From: Zunongwangia atlantica 22II14-10F7
GTDB taxonomy: Bacteria > Bacteroidota > Bacteroidia > Flavobacteriales > Flavobacteriaceae
Reading direction: 5' to 3'
NCBI RefSeq assembly: GCF_002094855.1
Contig: NZ_ARYN01000004.1
Span: 217,125-281,124 of the forward strand
DNA length: 64,000 nt
Every line of letters begins with the position of its first letter. Position 1 is the stretch's first letter. The notes beneath the pieces are model-generated. The model made no database searches. It was not told the origin of the DNA and saw nothing but the letters and a program-made list of their open reading frames with translations. Positions 44,978 through 53,401 of the stretch are shown here, piece by piece. Both the position numbers and the translations under genes were made by a program.

Positions 44978-45391
44978 ATGATTAGAAAAGCAAGCGCAGT
45001 TTGGAACGGAACTCTTAAAGAAGGACACGGAAATCTTTCTACAGAAAGCGGAGTTTTAAACGAAACTCAATATTCATATAAAACCAGATTTGAAGATGGT
45101 AAAGGTACCAATCCAGAAGAATTAATTGGTGCAGCACATTCCGGTTGTTTTACCATGCAGCTATCTGCTTTTTTAGCGGAAGAAGATTTTCCTGCTGAAA
45201 GCCTTAAAACAAAAAGTGAAATAACTTTTGAAGATGGTGTGGTTTCAAAATCACATTTAATTCTTGAAGGAAAAGTGCCAAATATTTCTGAAGAGAAATT
45301 CTTAGAAATCGCTAATAATGCGAAAGAAAAATGCCCATTATCAAAATTATTAGATACAGAAATTACTTTAGACGCTAAGCTGGTAAAGTAA
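44978..45391 (+). CDS. OsmC-family peroxiredoxin
   Basis: A 137-residue OsmC/Ohr protein that reduces organic hydroperoxides with a pair of cysteines. Cys57 in GAAHSGCFTMQLSAFL and Cys119 in AKEKCPLSKLL are the peroxidatic and resolving residues; the shorter C-terminal pattern fits OsmC better than Ohr. The opening ASAVWNGTLKEGHG is also typical. It is transcribed alone and ends at a compact palindromic terminator. Confidence 0.93.
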   Translation: MIRKASAVWNGTLKEGHGNLSTESGVLNETQYSYKTRFEDGKGTNPEELIGAAHSGCFTMQLSAFLAEEDFPAESLKTKSEITFEDGVVSKSHLILEGKVPNISEEKFLEIANNAKEKCPLSKLLDTEITLDAKLVK

Positions 45392-45424
45392 TTTGCAACT
45401 TTTAAAGATATAACACCTTATTAT

Positions 45425-45452
45425 AAAATGTCCCGCAATTGCGGGACATTTT
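45425..45452. terminator. osmC terminator
   Basis: A 28-bp perfect palindrome (GTCCCGCAA and TTGCGGGAC core) with A and T flanks. It lies between convergent genes and can work both ways. Confidence 0.85.
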
Positions 45453-45526
45453 CATTTTGGTTGGTTGTTGGTAATATTTAGTACACTACCCCAAAGGGAA
45501 CTAGCCCAAATTATCGAATAATGTAT

Positions 45527-46252
45527 TTATATTTTTGTATCCTGAAAATTGAACAAATGAGTAATCTCTTTATACTGAAGCGCTTTTATTAGTCCGTTTT
45601 TAAGTTGTTGCATTAAATCTTCAGAAAACTTGTTGTTTTTAGCAAATTTTTGGTTTACTTCAAGTTCAATCCCAATATAATTTTGATTGAATTTTTCTCT
45701 AAGATAGGTGGTAAAACCATCAGATTTCCCAAAATAGGGATAATTAAACCTAATTTTTAAATCGACTTCCTTCAAAAGTTCCTCCTTAAAAATCTTCGAA
45801 AATCGCTTTTCTTCCTTTCGAGAAGGATCGTATAAAAGTCCGATATCAGTTTGGCGTTCTATGGCGTGTAAAACAGGTGTGAAACTATGTACAGAGATAT
45901 GAATTACCTCCTCTCCTGCTCCAACAAATTTAGCAATGCTTTCTTCTACCTCATTTCGATATTTAAGGTAAAAAGAATCTATTAATTGTCTTTTTTGATC
46001 TGGAGTTAAAGATTTAGAATATTCAGAAAATAAATTGCGGTGATGTAATGAGCGATTAGGCTCTATTAACAAACGGCTAAACTTATAATCGAAGCTAAAA
46101 TCGGCTATTTTCGATAATTCTTGAAACAATTTAAAAGCCCCGGGATCGTAAGCTCGATGTGTTTTCCAAACGGGATCTTTTTCATCTTTTATAAACTTAA
46201 ATTGCTGTGGCAAAGCATTCCCTGCATGCTCACAACTTAAAACTAGCTTCAC
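45527..46252 (-). CDS. N-formylglutamate amidohydrolase-like enzyme
   Basis: A 241-residue zinc hydrolase of the N-formylglutamate amidohydrolase family. The opening VLSCEHAGNALP, the HRAYDPGA motif, the RLLIEPNRS strand and HISVHSFTP, IGLLYDPSR, YIGIELEVNQ supply the conserved His/Glu ligands. In the hut pathway this fold cleaves formylglutamate, but here it is the third gene of an operon with a RimK-like ligase and a GCS2-like ligase, with an ATGA start-stop overlap. It more likely cleaves an amide or peptide formed by those ligases. Activity is family knowledge; substrate is inference. Confidence 0.88.
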   Translation of the reverse strand: MKLVLSCEHAGNALPQQFKFIKDEKDPVWKTHRAYDPGAFKLFQELSKIADFSFDYKFSRLLIEPNRSLHHRNLFSEYSKSLTPDQKRQLIDSFYLKYRNEVEESIAKFVGAGEEVIHISVHSFTPVLHAIERQTDIGLLYDPSRKEEKRFSKIFKEELLKEVDLKIRFNYPYFGKSDGFTTYLREKFNQNYIGIELEVNQKFAKNNKFSEDLMQQLKNGLIKALQYKEITHLFNFQDTKI

Positions 46253-47466
46253 GGATTAAATAACTGGTTTTTAGATAAACAATTAGCCAATTCTAAATAA
46301 ATACTTTTAATTTTTTCTTCGGAATAATTTCTATTTAAAGCACGTACAATTCTTGAAGATAATGAACCCTCTTTAAGAAGAAATTCGATCGTTTCACGAT
46401 GTTTTTCTGAAAAATTAGTCTGAATTTTATCGAATATCGCCTGCCAGATTTCGCTAATTTTAGCTTTGTTCTTTAAACCGAAAATCTTCAGATAATCTTC
46501 ATTTTTCACCTTCCCGACTTCAGCATCTTTAATGGCAATATTCAGGATATCCAGCAGGTCATCTTCTTTCCATAATTTTTGTTCAGCTAAAGAAATAAAA
46601 TCTTCATTTACCAAAGCTTTTAAAGCTTCGATCACAAAAATAGCAATTGCAAGATCTGCTTTTGGGCATTCCTGTAGGTCTATGACTCTTATCTCTATGG
46701 CGCCACGATCAAAACGTGCAATCGCCCCCCGTGAGTTTAAAAAGTGATGTTCTAAAATTCCATTTTTATCGTAAGGCTTTATCGCTTCTTTTATAGGCTC
46801 AAAAATACCGCGATGATACTCTTCTTTGGTATAAAGACATTCAGGAATTACTTTTCCCGCCATCTGAGGAATTTCTTTCTGGTTTGTTTTATACATTTCC
46901 ATACGGCTATCCATAAAACCAGTAAGCTGCCCTTCAAAAATTGGCGAAGAAGCGCTTAGTGCCGGAATTATTGGAAGTAAAATTCGTATCGCCGCATGCA
47001 GCTTTTCAAATTCAGCATCATCTGCAAAAGGAAGATTTATATGCATACTTTGCACATTACTCCAACCGTGGCCATTACAATCAAAGATCTTATTGTAAAG
47101 CTCGTAAACTTCATTGTAATCGTGTTCCCAAAGTTTGGTTTCCTTTAACGGATTCATTAAAGGATGTGCTGCTGTTGGTAAAAGTCGTGTATCTAAAGGT
47201 TTTAATAATGAGTTGATCTCAGAAATATTTTCAGCAAAAAGAACATCTAAATCTTCAATTTCTGCGGTTGGCCCGGCAGTTTTTAGTTCCACAACATGCC
47301 CAACCAACTCGTTACTCCATTCAATTTTCCCATTATCAACATCTGAAGTAATGCTTCCGGTTTTTTCAATAAATAGTTTATCGGTAATAGGATTTACCTG
47401 CAGGTCTTTATTTACCAGCATATACTCCAATTCTATTCCGTAAACTTCAAAAATATGATAACTCAT
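46249..47466 (-). CDS. GCS2-type glutamate-cysteine ligase-like carboxylate-amine ligase
   Basis: A 405-residue ATP-dependent ligase of the glutamine-synthetase-like GCS2 family. The N-terminal YGIELEYMLVNKDLQVNPI contains the metal-binding ELEYM, and IEWSNELVGHVVELKTAGP, GHGWSNVQSMHINLPFADDAEF and NSRGAIARFDRGAIEIRVIDLQECP are the other active-site blocks. Such enzymes join the gamma-carboxyl of glutamate to an amine, although family members vary in substrate. It follows the RimK-like gene by one base and overlaps the amidohydrolase by four. Confidence 0.9.
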   Translation of the reverse strand: MSYHIFEVYGIELEYMLVNKDLQVNPITDKLFIEKTGSITSDVDNGKIEWSNELVGHVVELKTAGPTAEIEDLDVLFAENISEINSLLKPLDTRLLPTAAHPLMNPLKETKLWEHDYNEVYELYNKIFDCNGHGWSNVQSMHINLPFADDAEFEKLHAAIRILLPIIPALSASSPIFEGQLTGFMDSRMEMYKTNQKEIPQMAGKVIPECLYTKEEYHRGIFEPIKEAIKPYDKNGILEHHFLNSRGAIARFDRGAIEIRVIDLQECPKADLAIAIFVIEALKALVNEDFISLAEQKLWKEDDLLDILNIAIKDAEVGKVKNEDYLKIFGLKNKAKISEIWQAIFDKIQTNFSEKHRETIEFLLKEGSLSSRIVRALNRNYSEEKIKSIYLELANCLSKNQLFNP

Positions 47467-47467
47467 C

Positions 47468-48919
47468 TTACTTTTTTTCCAGCCTGTTTTTTAAGGCTGT
47501 GATAATAGATTTATAGATTTCTTCGCCATAAAAAGCATCTTCAACTCCAAAATCGATATTTGGATTGTCATTTATTTCGATCACCATGGCTTCACCATTA
47601 ATTTCTTTAATGTCGATACCATATAATCCATCGCCCATTAATTTAGCCGATCGTAATGCTAAATCTAAGACTTTTTCAGGAACTTCTTCTAATGCCATCG
47701 CATCTGCGTTGCCATCCTGATCATTCTTCTTTTTAGCGCTCCAGTTATAGATTTGCCAATGCCCTTTGGCCATATAATACCTGCAGGCATAAAATGCTTT
47801 TCCGTCTAAAACTCCAACGCGCCAATCGTAATCTGACGGTGTAAACTGTTGGGCAATTATCAACTCAGATTCCTTCAACATTTTAGTCACCAATTCTACA
47901 TATTCCTCCTCGGTTTTAGCCTTTTTTACGCCAAAACTAAATGTAGAATCTGGAGATTTTAAAACCACCGGTAAGGCAATTTCAGCTAAAACCTGGTCTT
48001 TATTCTCTTTATGAATGATCATAGTTTTTGGCGTAGGAATTCCAGCATTTTGTAAAGCTTCGGCCATAAACACCTTATTGCAACATTTTAAAATTGCATC
48101 TGGATAATCGATTATGGCAATTCCTTCCTGCTGCGCCTTTCTAGCAAAAGCATAAGCCTCATTGTGAACTTCTGTACTCTGCCGAATAAAAAGTGCATCA
48201 AAAGCCGATAATCTTGATAGATCTTTAGGTGAAATAATTTCAACATAAAAATTCATCTTTTCTGCAACTTCAACAAACTTCTTTAGAGCCTTTGGATTAC
48301 TCGGTGGCGCTACATCATCTTTCTGCACCAAAATCGCCAGATCATAATCGTAATCCTGCGGCTTAACGGTGTCGTATCTCTTTTTAGAAAAATAGTCGCT
48401 TGCAAAAGCATACATGCTCTCTAAATGATCCTTCGGAATTTCAGATTCAGATAATGCTTTTATGCTTTTAATCGTCCATTTATTACTGAAACTAAACTTT
48501 ACCTGTAAAAAGGGAATCTGGAAGTGCCTGAAGAAAAGCGAACTTAACTCCCGGTATTTCTGCGCTACGTTTTGTCCAAAATAAATGCTCAGCACAAACT
48601 CGGCAGACTTTATCGATTTTAGTGATTTCTGAATAACGTCGTCAAACTCTTCAGAAATTACTTTTACCAGTTTAGGCTCTCGTAAATCTACCAGGTTTTT
48701 CACCGTTGGAATGGCCAAATGGCCACGTGCTTCAGCTAAAAGAGACACATAGTATCCTTTAGACTGATAGCTATAATTTTTGGATAAGTTGAAAATTCTT
48801 GCACCTTTTATTTTCGCGTAAACAGGATTGGTTAAATAATCTTTTGCCGCAATGATGCTCACATTTTCAAGCTGAACCGGCCATTTTTCAGGCTGATTCA
48901 CCACTAAAAATTTATTCAT
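47468..48919 (-). CDS. RimK-like ATP-grasp ligase with N-terminal RLAN domain
   Basis: A 483-residue ATP-grasp ligase. The N-terminal part (about residues 20-170) is the RLAN domain, then a linker and the ATP-grasp core (about 285-480). The core shows FMAEALQNAGIPTPKTMII, LPVVLKSPDSTFSFGVKKA for the nucleotide loop, DYDWRVGVLDGKAFYACRYYM and metal ligands EINDNPN near 448-454. RimK relatives add glutamate or other amino acids to a carboxylate. It leads a tight operon with the GCS2-like and amidohydrolase-like genes; the product of the set is not known. Confidence 0.9.
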   Translation of the reverse strand: MNKFLVVNQPEKWPVQLENVSIIAAKDYLTNPVYAKIKGARIFNLSKNYSYQSKGYYVSLLAEARGHLAIPTVKNLVDLREPKLVKVISEEFDDVIQKSLKSIKSAEFVLSIYFGQNVAQKYRELSSLFFRHFQIPFLQVKFSFSNKWTIKSIKALSESEIPKDHLESMYAFASDYFSKKRYDTVKPQDYDYDLAILVQKDDVAPPSNPKALKKFVEVAEKMNFYVEIISPKDLSRLSAFDALFIRQSTEVHNEAYAFARKAQQEGIAIIDYPDAILKCCNKVFMAEALQNAGIPTPKTMIIHKENKDQVLAEIALPVVLKSPDSTFSFGVKKAKTEEEYVELVTKMLKESELIIAQQFTPSDYDWRVGVLDGKAFYACRYYMAKGHWQIYNWSAKKKNDQDGNADAMALEEVPEKVLDLALRSAKLMGDGLYGIDIKEINGEAMVIEINDNPNIDFGVEDAFYGEEIYKSIITALKNRLEKK

Positions 48920-49068
48920 TTAAAATTGAAAATAATCAAGCAAATGTAATCGAAAATTGAATTGGTAAATCATAAAATTTCAAAATTATAAGCTTGAATA
49001 TTCACTCAATTTCAATATCAAAAAATCAAATATTAAAGTGTATTTTTCAATATTTTTTAAAAAACCAA

Positions 49069-49094
49069 CCTATTTTTTTGAATCTAAAAATAGG
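49069..49094. repeat. Short inverted repeat in the dipeptidase leader
   Basis: CCTATTTTT and AAAAATAGG, 9-bp perfect arms with an 8-nt loop, 55 bp before the dipeptidase ATG. Possible regulatory hairpin. Confidence 0.45.
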
Positions 49095-49148
49095 AGTTGA
49101 GATCTCGAATTTTATTTCTATTTTACGATCTTAAACCACTTACTCACT

Positions 49149-50435
49149 ATGAAAATAAAACAACTTGGCCTGTTTGCTTTACTTTTTGCACAAGCAGGTT
49201 TTGCTCAAGACACCAACGAAAAATTGATGGCGAAAGCCAAAAAGATCCACGAAAAAGTGATCACTATCGATACGCATAACGATATCAATGTGAATAACTT
49301 TACCCACGATCATAATTATACCGAAGATCTTGATACGCAGGTAAACCTTCCTAAAATGGATGAAGGTGATCTAGATGTTTCTTGGTTGATTGTTTACACC
49401 GGGCAGGGCGATTTAGATGCTGAAGGATATAAAAAAGCCTACGATAATGCTATTTCTAAATTTGAAGCCATTCACCGTTTAACTGAAGAAATTGCTCCAG
49501 ATGAAATTGGTCTTGCCACAACTTCTAAAGAAGTGAGAAAACTGGTAGTACAAGGAAAAAAAGTAGCGATGATTGGCGTAGAAAACGGCTATCCAATTGG
49601 TACTGATATCAAAAATGTGGAGAAATTTTATGATATGGGCGCTCGTTATATGTCTTTGGCCCATAACGGTCATAGTCAGTTAAGCGATTCGAATACCGGC
49701 GAAGCAGATGACGAATGGCTAAATAATGGATTAAGCGATCTTGGTAAAGAAGTGATCAAAGAAATGAACCGTTTAGGGATTATGATCGATGTTTCGCATC
49801 CTTCTAAAGAAGCGATCAAACAAATGTTCGAGCTTTCTAAAGCACCACTTATCGCCTCACATTCTTCAGCCAGAGCTTTGTGTGATCACAGCAGGAATTT
49901 AGATGATGAATTACTGGCGCTTTTTGATAAGCATGGCGGAGTGATCCAAACCGTGGCTTTCAGCTCTTATGTTAATACTGAAAAACATGAGGCTTTTAAT
50001 ACTGCAAAAACTGAAGTTTACGAATCGAAAGCCAAAGACATGGGCTTCGAAATGTTATCTTGGGGAGAAGTTCGTGAACTTGATGAAACTGAAAGAGAAA
50101 AATATATCGAAAATTATAGAAAAGTAATTGCAGATTCAGATAAAGAAATTGAAGCTTTAAAGGAAACTGTGAGCCCTGTTGATGTTTCAGATTTTGTAGA
50201 TCATATCGATTATTTAGTTGAAAAAGTAGGAATCGACCAGGTTGGAATCAGCTCAGATTTTGATGGTGGCGGGGGAATTGATGGCTGGAATGATGCTTCA
50301 GAATCGTTTAATGTAACGTTAGAACTTGTAAAAAGAGGTTATACTGAAAAAGAGATCGCTAAACTTTGGGGAGAAAATCTACTACGCGTTTTAGATGAAG
50401 TTGAAGCTGTTGCCAAAGATATTCAGAAGGCATAA
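49149..50435 (+). CDS. Exported M19 membrane dipeptidase
   Basis: A 428-residue secreted or outer-surface renal-dipeptidase-like enzyme. A signal peptide MKIKQLGLFALLFAQAGFAQ precedes the binuclear zinc site: DTHNDIN near residues 41-47, Glu in VENGYPIGT, and His in SLAHNGHSQ, IDVSHPSKEA and IASHSSARA. The SSDFDGGGGIDGW loop completes the family. It cleaves dipeptides, including D-amino-acid or gamma-linked ones in some homologues. It lies divergent from the RimK-GCS2 operon across a 229-bp region and may process the same kind of peptide product. Confidence 0.93.
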   Translation: MKIKQLGLFALLFAQAGFAQDTNEKLMAKAKKIHEKVITIDTHNDINVNNFTHDHNYTEDLDTQVNLPKMDEGDLDVSWLIVYTGQGDLDAEGYKKAYDNAISKFEAIHRLTEEIAPDEIGLATTSKEVRKLVVQGKKVAMIGVENGYPIGTDIKNVEKFYDMGARYMSLAHNGHSQLSDSNTGEADDEWLNNGLSDLGKEVIKEMNRLGIMIDVSHPSKEAIKQMFELSKAPLIASHSSARALCDHSRNLDDELLALFDKHGGVIQTVAFSSYVNTEKHEAFNTAKTEVYESKAKDMGFEMLSWGEVRELDETEREKYIENYRKVIADSDKEIEALKETVSPVDVSDFVDHIDYLVEKVGIDQVGISSDFDGGGGIDGWNDASESFNVTLELVKRGYTEKEIAKLWGENLLRVLDEVEAVAKDIQKA

Positions 50436-50473
50436 ATATTTGTATTGAATTTGAATCCTCTATGAGGAAATAA

Positions 50474-50528
50474 AAAAATCGTCGGCTATTTTATCCAAAA
50501 TCGATAAAATAGCCGACGATTTTTTTTC
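50474..50528. terminator. Very strong bidirectional terminator
   Basis: A 22-bp perfect stem (arms 50474-50495 and 50503-50524) with flanking A and T runs, between the convergent dipeptidase and VTT genes. Confidence 0.93.
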
Positions 50529-50579
50529 TCGATAATCGAGATTTAATACTCTTAGATCTGGTTTAAAATTAAGATGATT

Positions 50580-51290
50580 TTAATCATTCTTTTTTCTTTT
50601 CTTCTTATCCCAAAAAACATAGGCGCCAAACAGAGCCAAACTTACCAGCGACCCCCACAATAAACCAGATTTTAACTGATCTGTACTTCGGCCTAAAATG
50701 GCGATAAAAATTGTAAGCGGTGCAATTCCCACTAAAGTAGCACCAATAAATTTCCAATAGGTCATTTTTAAAATTCCGCCTACAAAACTAATGGCATCAT
50801 TAGATAAAAACGGATTGATTCTGGTTACGATAACTGCCCAAAATCCATAATCGTCTATAAAGTCGGCTATTTTTTGTTCATTCTTCTCTCCTATCAAACG
50901 TTCTACGATCACAGGTCCAAAATAGCGCCCAATCACATAACCAATGGTACTGGCTGAAAAAACAGCTCCAAAAACAATCAAACTTCCCCAAATTGGGCCA
51001 TAAGCAATTATAGAAACCACCATTAAAGCCACAGACGGGATAACGATTAAAAACATCTGAATGATCATAGCTAAAATTAAAACCACAGGGCCAAACCAGC
51101 CAAAACCATCTACCCATTGTGTAATTCTTTTTTCATCTCCGCTGGTAAGTACTGCCCAGGCTTCATCCAAGAATTCCTGTACAGAAGGAATTAAAAAATA
51201 ACAGGCCACTATAGATGCAACAAGCGCCAATGAAACATACAATGGCGCTTTACTTTTACTTACTGAAGCAGTTTTAATATCTTTCTCCAT
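50580..51290 (-). CDS. TVP38/TMEM64-type VTT membrane protein
   Basis: A 236-residue membrane protein with an N-terminal helix and the VTT domain (about residues 65-200). It shows IVIPSVALMVVSIIAYGPIWGSLIV, GYVIGRYFG and the conserved INPFLSNDAISFVGGILKMTYWKFIGATLVGIAP. The TVP38 type differs from the YqaA-type VTT protein at 3545-4162. Such proteins are implicated in lipid or carrier scrambling. The C-terminus ends in a Lys-rich tail. It starts 3 bp after the stop of the SdiA-regulated-type gene, so they are in one operon. Confidence 0.9.
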   Translation of the reverse strand: MEKDIKTASVSKSKAPLYVSLALVASIVACYFLIPSVQEFLDEAWAVLTSGDEKRITQWVDGFGWFGPVVLILAMIIQMFLIVIPSVALMVVSIIAYGPIWGSLIVFGAVFSASTIGYVIGRYFGPVIVERLIGEKNEQKIADFIDDYGFWAVIVTRINPFLSNDAISFVGGILKMTYWKFIGATLVGIAPLTIFIAILGRSTDQLKSGLLWGSLVSLALFGAYVFWDKKKRKKND

Positions 51291-51293
51291 AAA

Positions 51294-52148
51294 TTATTGT
51301 AGCTCAACTTTAAGGATATTGGCAGGATCGCTGTGCCCTTCGTTAGAAATAAATAAACTTCCATTTTTACGAAAAGCTATCCCTTCTGGCTGATAAAATT
51401 TATCTTCTTTTAATAAATATACTTTTTTCGTCTCTCCGGTTGGGGTTAAAATCAAAAGCTTAGGATTCTTAGCATCTAAAACATAAATTTCACCGGTTTC
51501 TGGATGAATATTCACTTCAGAAGGCATCATAACCCTTAGTTTATTTTTTGTTTTTACGTTGGTGAAAATCTCATCGTCAAGCTGAATGGCAAACACCGGT
51601 TTTTCCTGAAGTTGTTTTGTTTCTAGATCGAAAGCATAAATCCCTTTGGTATCATTATTTACAGGATCACGATCTTTTACGGCAACAAGTAGGCGGTTGT
51701 TTTTAAGATCTGCGCACAAACCTTCAGCATTATGTTTGGCTTTAATAAAAGTTTCATGTTGGGTTACCAGTGGTTTATCAGAAAGGTAATTTTGTATTTC
51801 AAATAAAACTCCGTCACTACGCATTACAAACGCATCTTTTCCAACAATAGCCAGACCTTCGTAATCTCCAGATTTTCCAAATTCGATTTCCTGTTCTATT
51901 TCTTTAGAGCTAAGATTGTAAATAAAAATGATGCCTTCTTCATCCTGTACTGCAGCCATTCGATCCTCGTCCACAAAATCCATCCCCGAGATTTCTTCTA
52001 ATCGATTAGGTAAATCCCATCGTTCTTCGATTTTATATTCTTCTGTGAAATCCCCTCTATCCATATTAAAAGGAAAATCGAGCGTAAAATATACGATAGC
52101 AACAATGGCTAAAATCCCTATTGTTATAACTACTACAATTTTATTCAT
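51294..52148 (-). CDS. SdiA-regulated-domain (YjiK-like) exported protein
   Basis: A 284-residue protein with one N-terminal hydrophobic anchor (residues about 4-22) and a beta-propeller domain outside the cytoplasm. The SdiA-regulated family signature is seen in LEEISGMDFVDEDRMAAVQDEEGIIFIYNL, GDYEGLAIVGKDAFVMRSDGVLFEI, HNAEGLCADLKNNRLLVAVKDRD and YQPEGIAFRKNGSLFISNEGHSDPANIL. Role is unknown. It sits between the PepSY-like lipoprotein gene and the VTT gene on the same strand with short gaps (22 and 3 bp). Confidence 0.88.
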   Translation of the reverse strand: MNKIVVVITIGILAIVAIVYFTLDFPFNMDRGDFTEEYKIEERWDLPNRLEEISGMDFVDEDRMAAVQDEEGIIFIYNLSSKEIEQEIEFGKSGDYEGLAIVGKDAFVMRSDGVLFEIQNYLSDKPLVTQHETFIKAKHNAEGLCADLKNNRLLVAVKDRDPVNNDTKGIYAFDLETKQLQEKPVFAIQLDDEIFTNVKTKNKLRVMMPSEVNIHPETGEIYVLDAKNPKLLILTPTGETKKVYLLKEDKFYQPEGIAFRKNGSLFISNEGHSDPANILKVELQ

Positions 52149-52170
52149 ATTTACCCATCATTGTAATTCC

Positions 52171-52623
52171 TTAATCCCAAAAAAGCACATTTGTATTTAG
52201 CGTGCCATCTTCATTAAAAACCAGGTTTTTATCTGGATTTCCATCTAATTCTACCTGATAATACAAAACAGTGTCGATTACCAAAATAGCTGTATCATCA
52301 ACCTGATAACCCTTGTAATTTGTGGCCAGTTTGTTATTAACTTCTTCTGAAAGTGCTGTTTTGGCAATTTCATATTTATACTTCAGCATATTTCCTTCAG
52401 CATTAAAAATGGCTTCGTAATCTATATTTTCAACTTCAAAATCTACTTCGTAATCCTCTCCAAACATTTCCCATTCTACATCTTTGGCTTTGGGATATTC
52501 TGCCTGAAAAGCATTTAAAACCACAGAAGGAACATCTGCTCTAAAATCGTCTTCGTCGTCTGATTCGCAACCAGCGCCTACTAACAAAGATACTAAGCTA
52601 AAAAGATAAAGTGTCGTTTTCAT
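52171..52623 (-). CDS. PepSY-like domain lipoprotein
   Basis: A 150-residue lipoprotein: signal ending LVGAGC with Cys19 as the lipidation site, then an acidic spacer. Two PepSY-like repeats (DUF2874 type) follow, visible as VVLNAFQAEYPKAKDVEWEMFGEDYEVDFEVENIDYEAIFNAEGNMLKYKYEI. Periplasmic PepSY-like proteins of Bacteroidota often accompany two-component systems and may modulate them or bind ligands. The two-component genes lie upstream on the same strand, separated by the GGCT-like gene. Confidence 0.85.
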   Translation of the reverse strand: MKTTLYLFSLVSLLVGAGCESDDEDDFRADVPSVVLNAFQAEYPKAKDVEWEMFGEDYEVDFEVENIDYEAIFNAEGNMLKYKYEIAKTALSEEVNNKLATNYKGYQVDDTAILVIDTVLYYQVELDGNPDKNLVFNEDGTLNTNVLFWD

Positions 52624-52694
52624 ATTTTAAAAATTTTATAAAACAAAGGTGAAAATGAAAACTGTAAAGAAATTGGAATTGGATGTTTTAGCCA

Positions 52695-53348
52695 TTAATT
52701 TTTAAAATCACTTAGCACATCTTCTACAATTTGCGCTATATCTTTAGCCAAATTAGTACCTGCAATTCCTTCTTTATCTTTTAGGTATTTACTAATTTCT
52801 ACGGAAGTAAATTGATAGGTTTCGCGTAATCCGGCAATTATTTTTTCCAAATAATCTGGATGCGGAGTATTAATTTCGGTTTTAAGATAATTACTATTGG
52901 TAAAGCTGAAAACAGGCATTTCTTCACGGTATCCTAAAAATAAAATTCGGTTATACCAAGCATCAGATTGAAGGTCTAAATAGCCACTTTCAATAACTTT
53001 TTTTAGATCGATATCCAGAGCATCTTCAGTATCAATTTCCTGCTTTACCAGATCAATAAATTGCGATTTAGAAATGCTATATATTCTCCCGAAGCTTTGT
53101 ACGCTTTTATCTTCTTTAGGATGTATAAAAGCTGCTGCACCGCCACTCCAGGTTTTGGCGCTTTTAGCGAAATAAAGCTCGTGATTTATTAAAAACGTCT
53201 GTTTTGCCTTCGGTAAAGTCTTATCTAAACAACCTTTATAAGTTCGTTTTGCTCCTTTTGGTGTTCCGCCGGCGATATAGCATAAAAATCGGTCTTCCAT
53301 TAAGTTTGAACCATAGCAGGCATACCAAATTTGTTCAAAATCTCTCAT
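52695..53348 (-). CDS. GGCT-fold (gamma-glutamylcyclotransferase-like) protein
   Basis: A 217-residue cytosolic protein. The N-terminal YACYGSNLMEDRF carries the YGSNL signature (residues 12-16) of the gamma-glutamylcyclotransferase fold, and SGGAAAFIHPKED is the second conserved strand region. The expected catalytic glutamate could be in the segment after the IYSISKSQF strand (IDLVKQEIDTED), which I cannot assign with certainty. The family releases pyroglutamate from gamma-glutamyl amines; this larger flavobacterial form has an extra C-terminal helical region of unknown role. Confidence 0.7.
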   Translation of the reverse strand: MRDFEQIWYACYGSNLMEDRFLCYIAGGTPKGAKRTYKGCLDKTLPKAKQTFLINHELYFAKSAKTWSGGAAAFIHPKEDKSVQSFGRIYSISKSQFIDLVKQEIDTEDALDIDLKKVIESGYLDLQSDAWYNRILFLGYREEMPVFSFTNSNYLKTEINTPHPDYLEKIIAGLRETYQFTSVEISKYLKDKEGIAGTNLAKDIAQIVEDVLSDFKN

Positions 53349-53401
53349 TAGTCCTTTTTTGAAAACCTAATAAAATTTCTTCGGAAAATATCCAATCTTA
53401 A

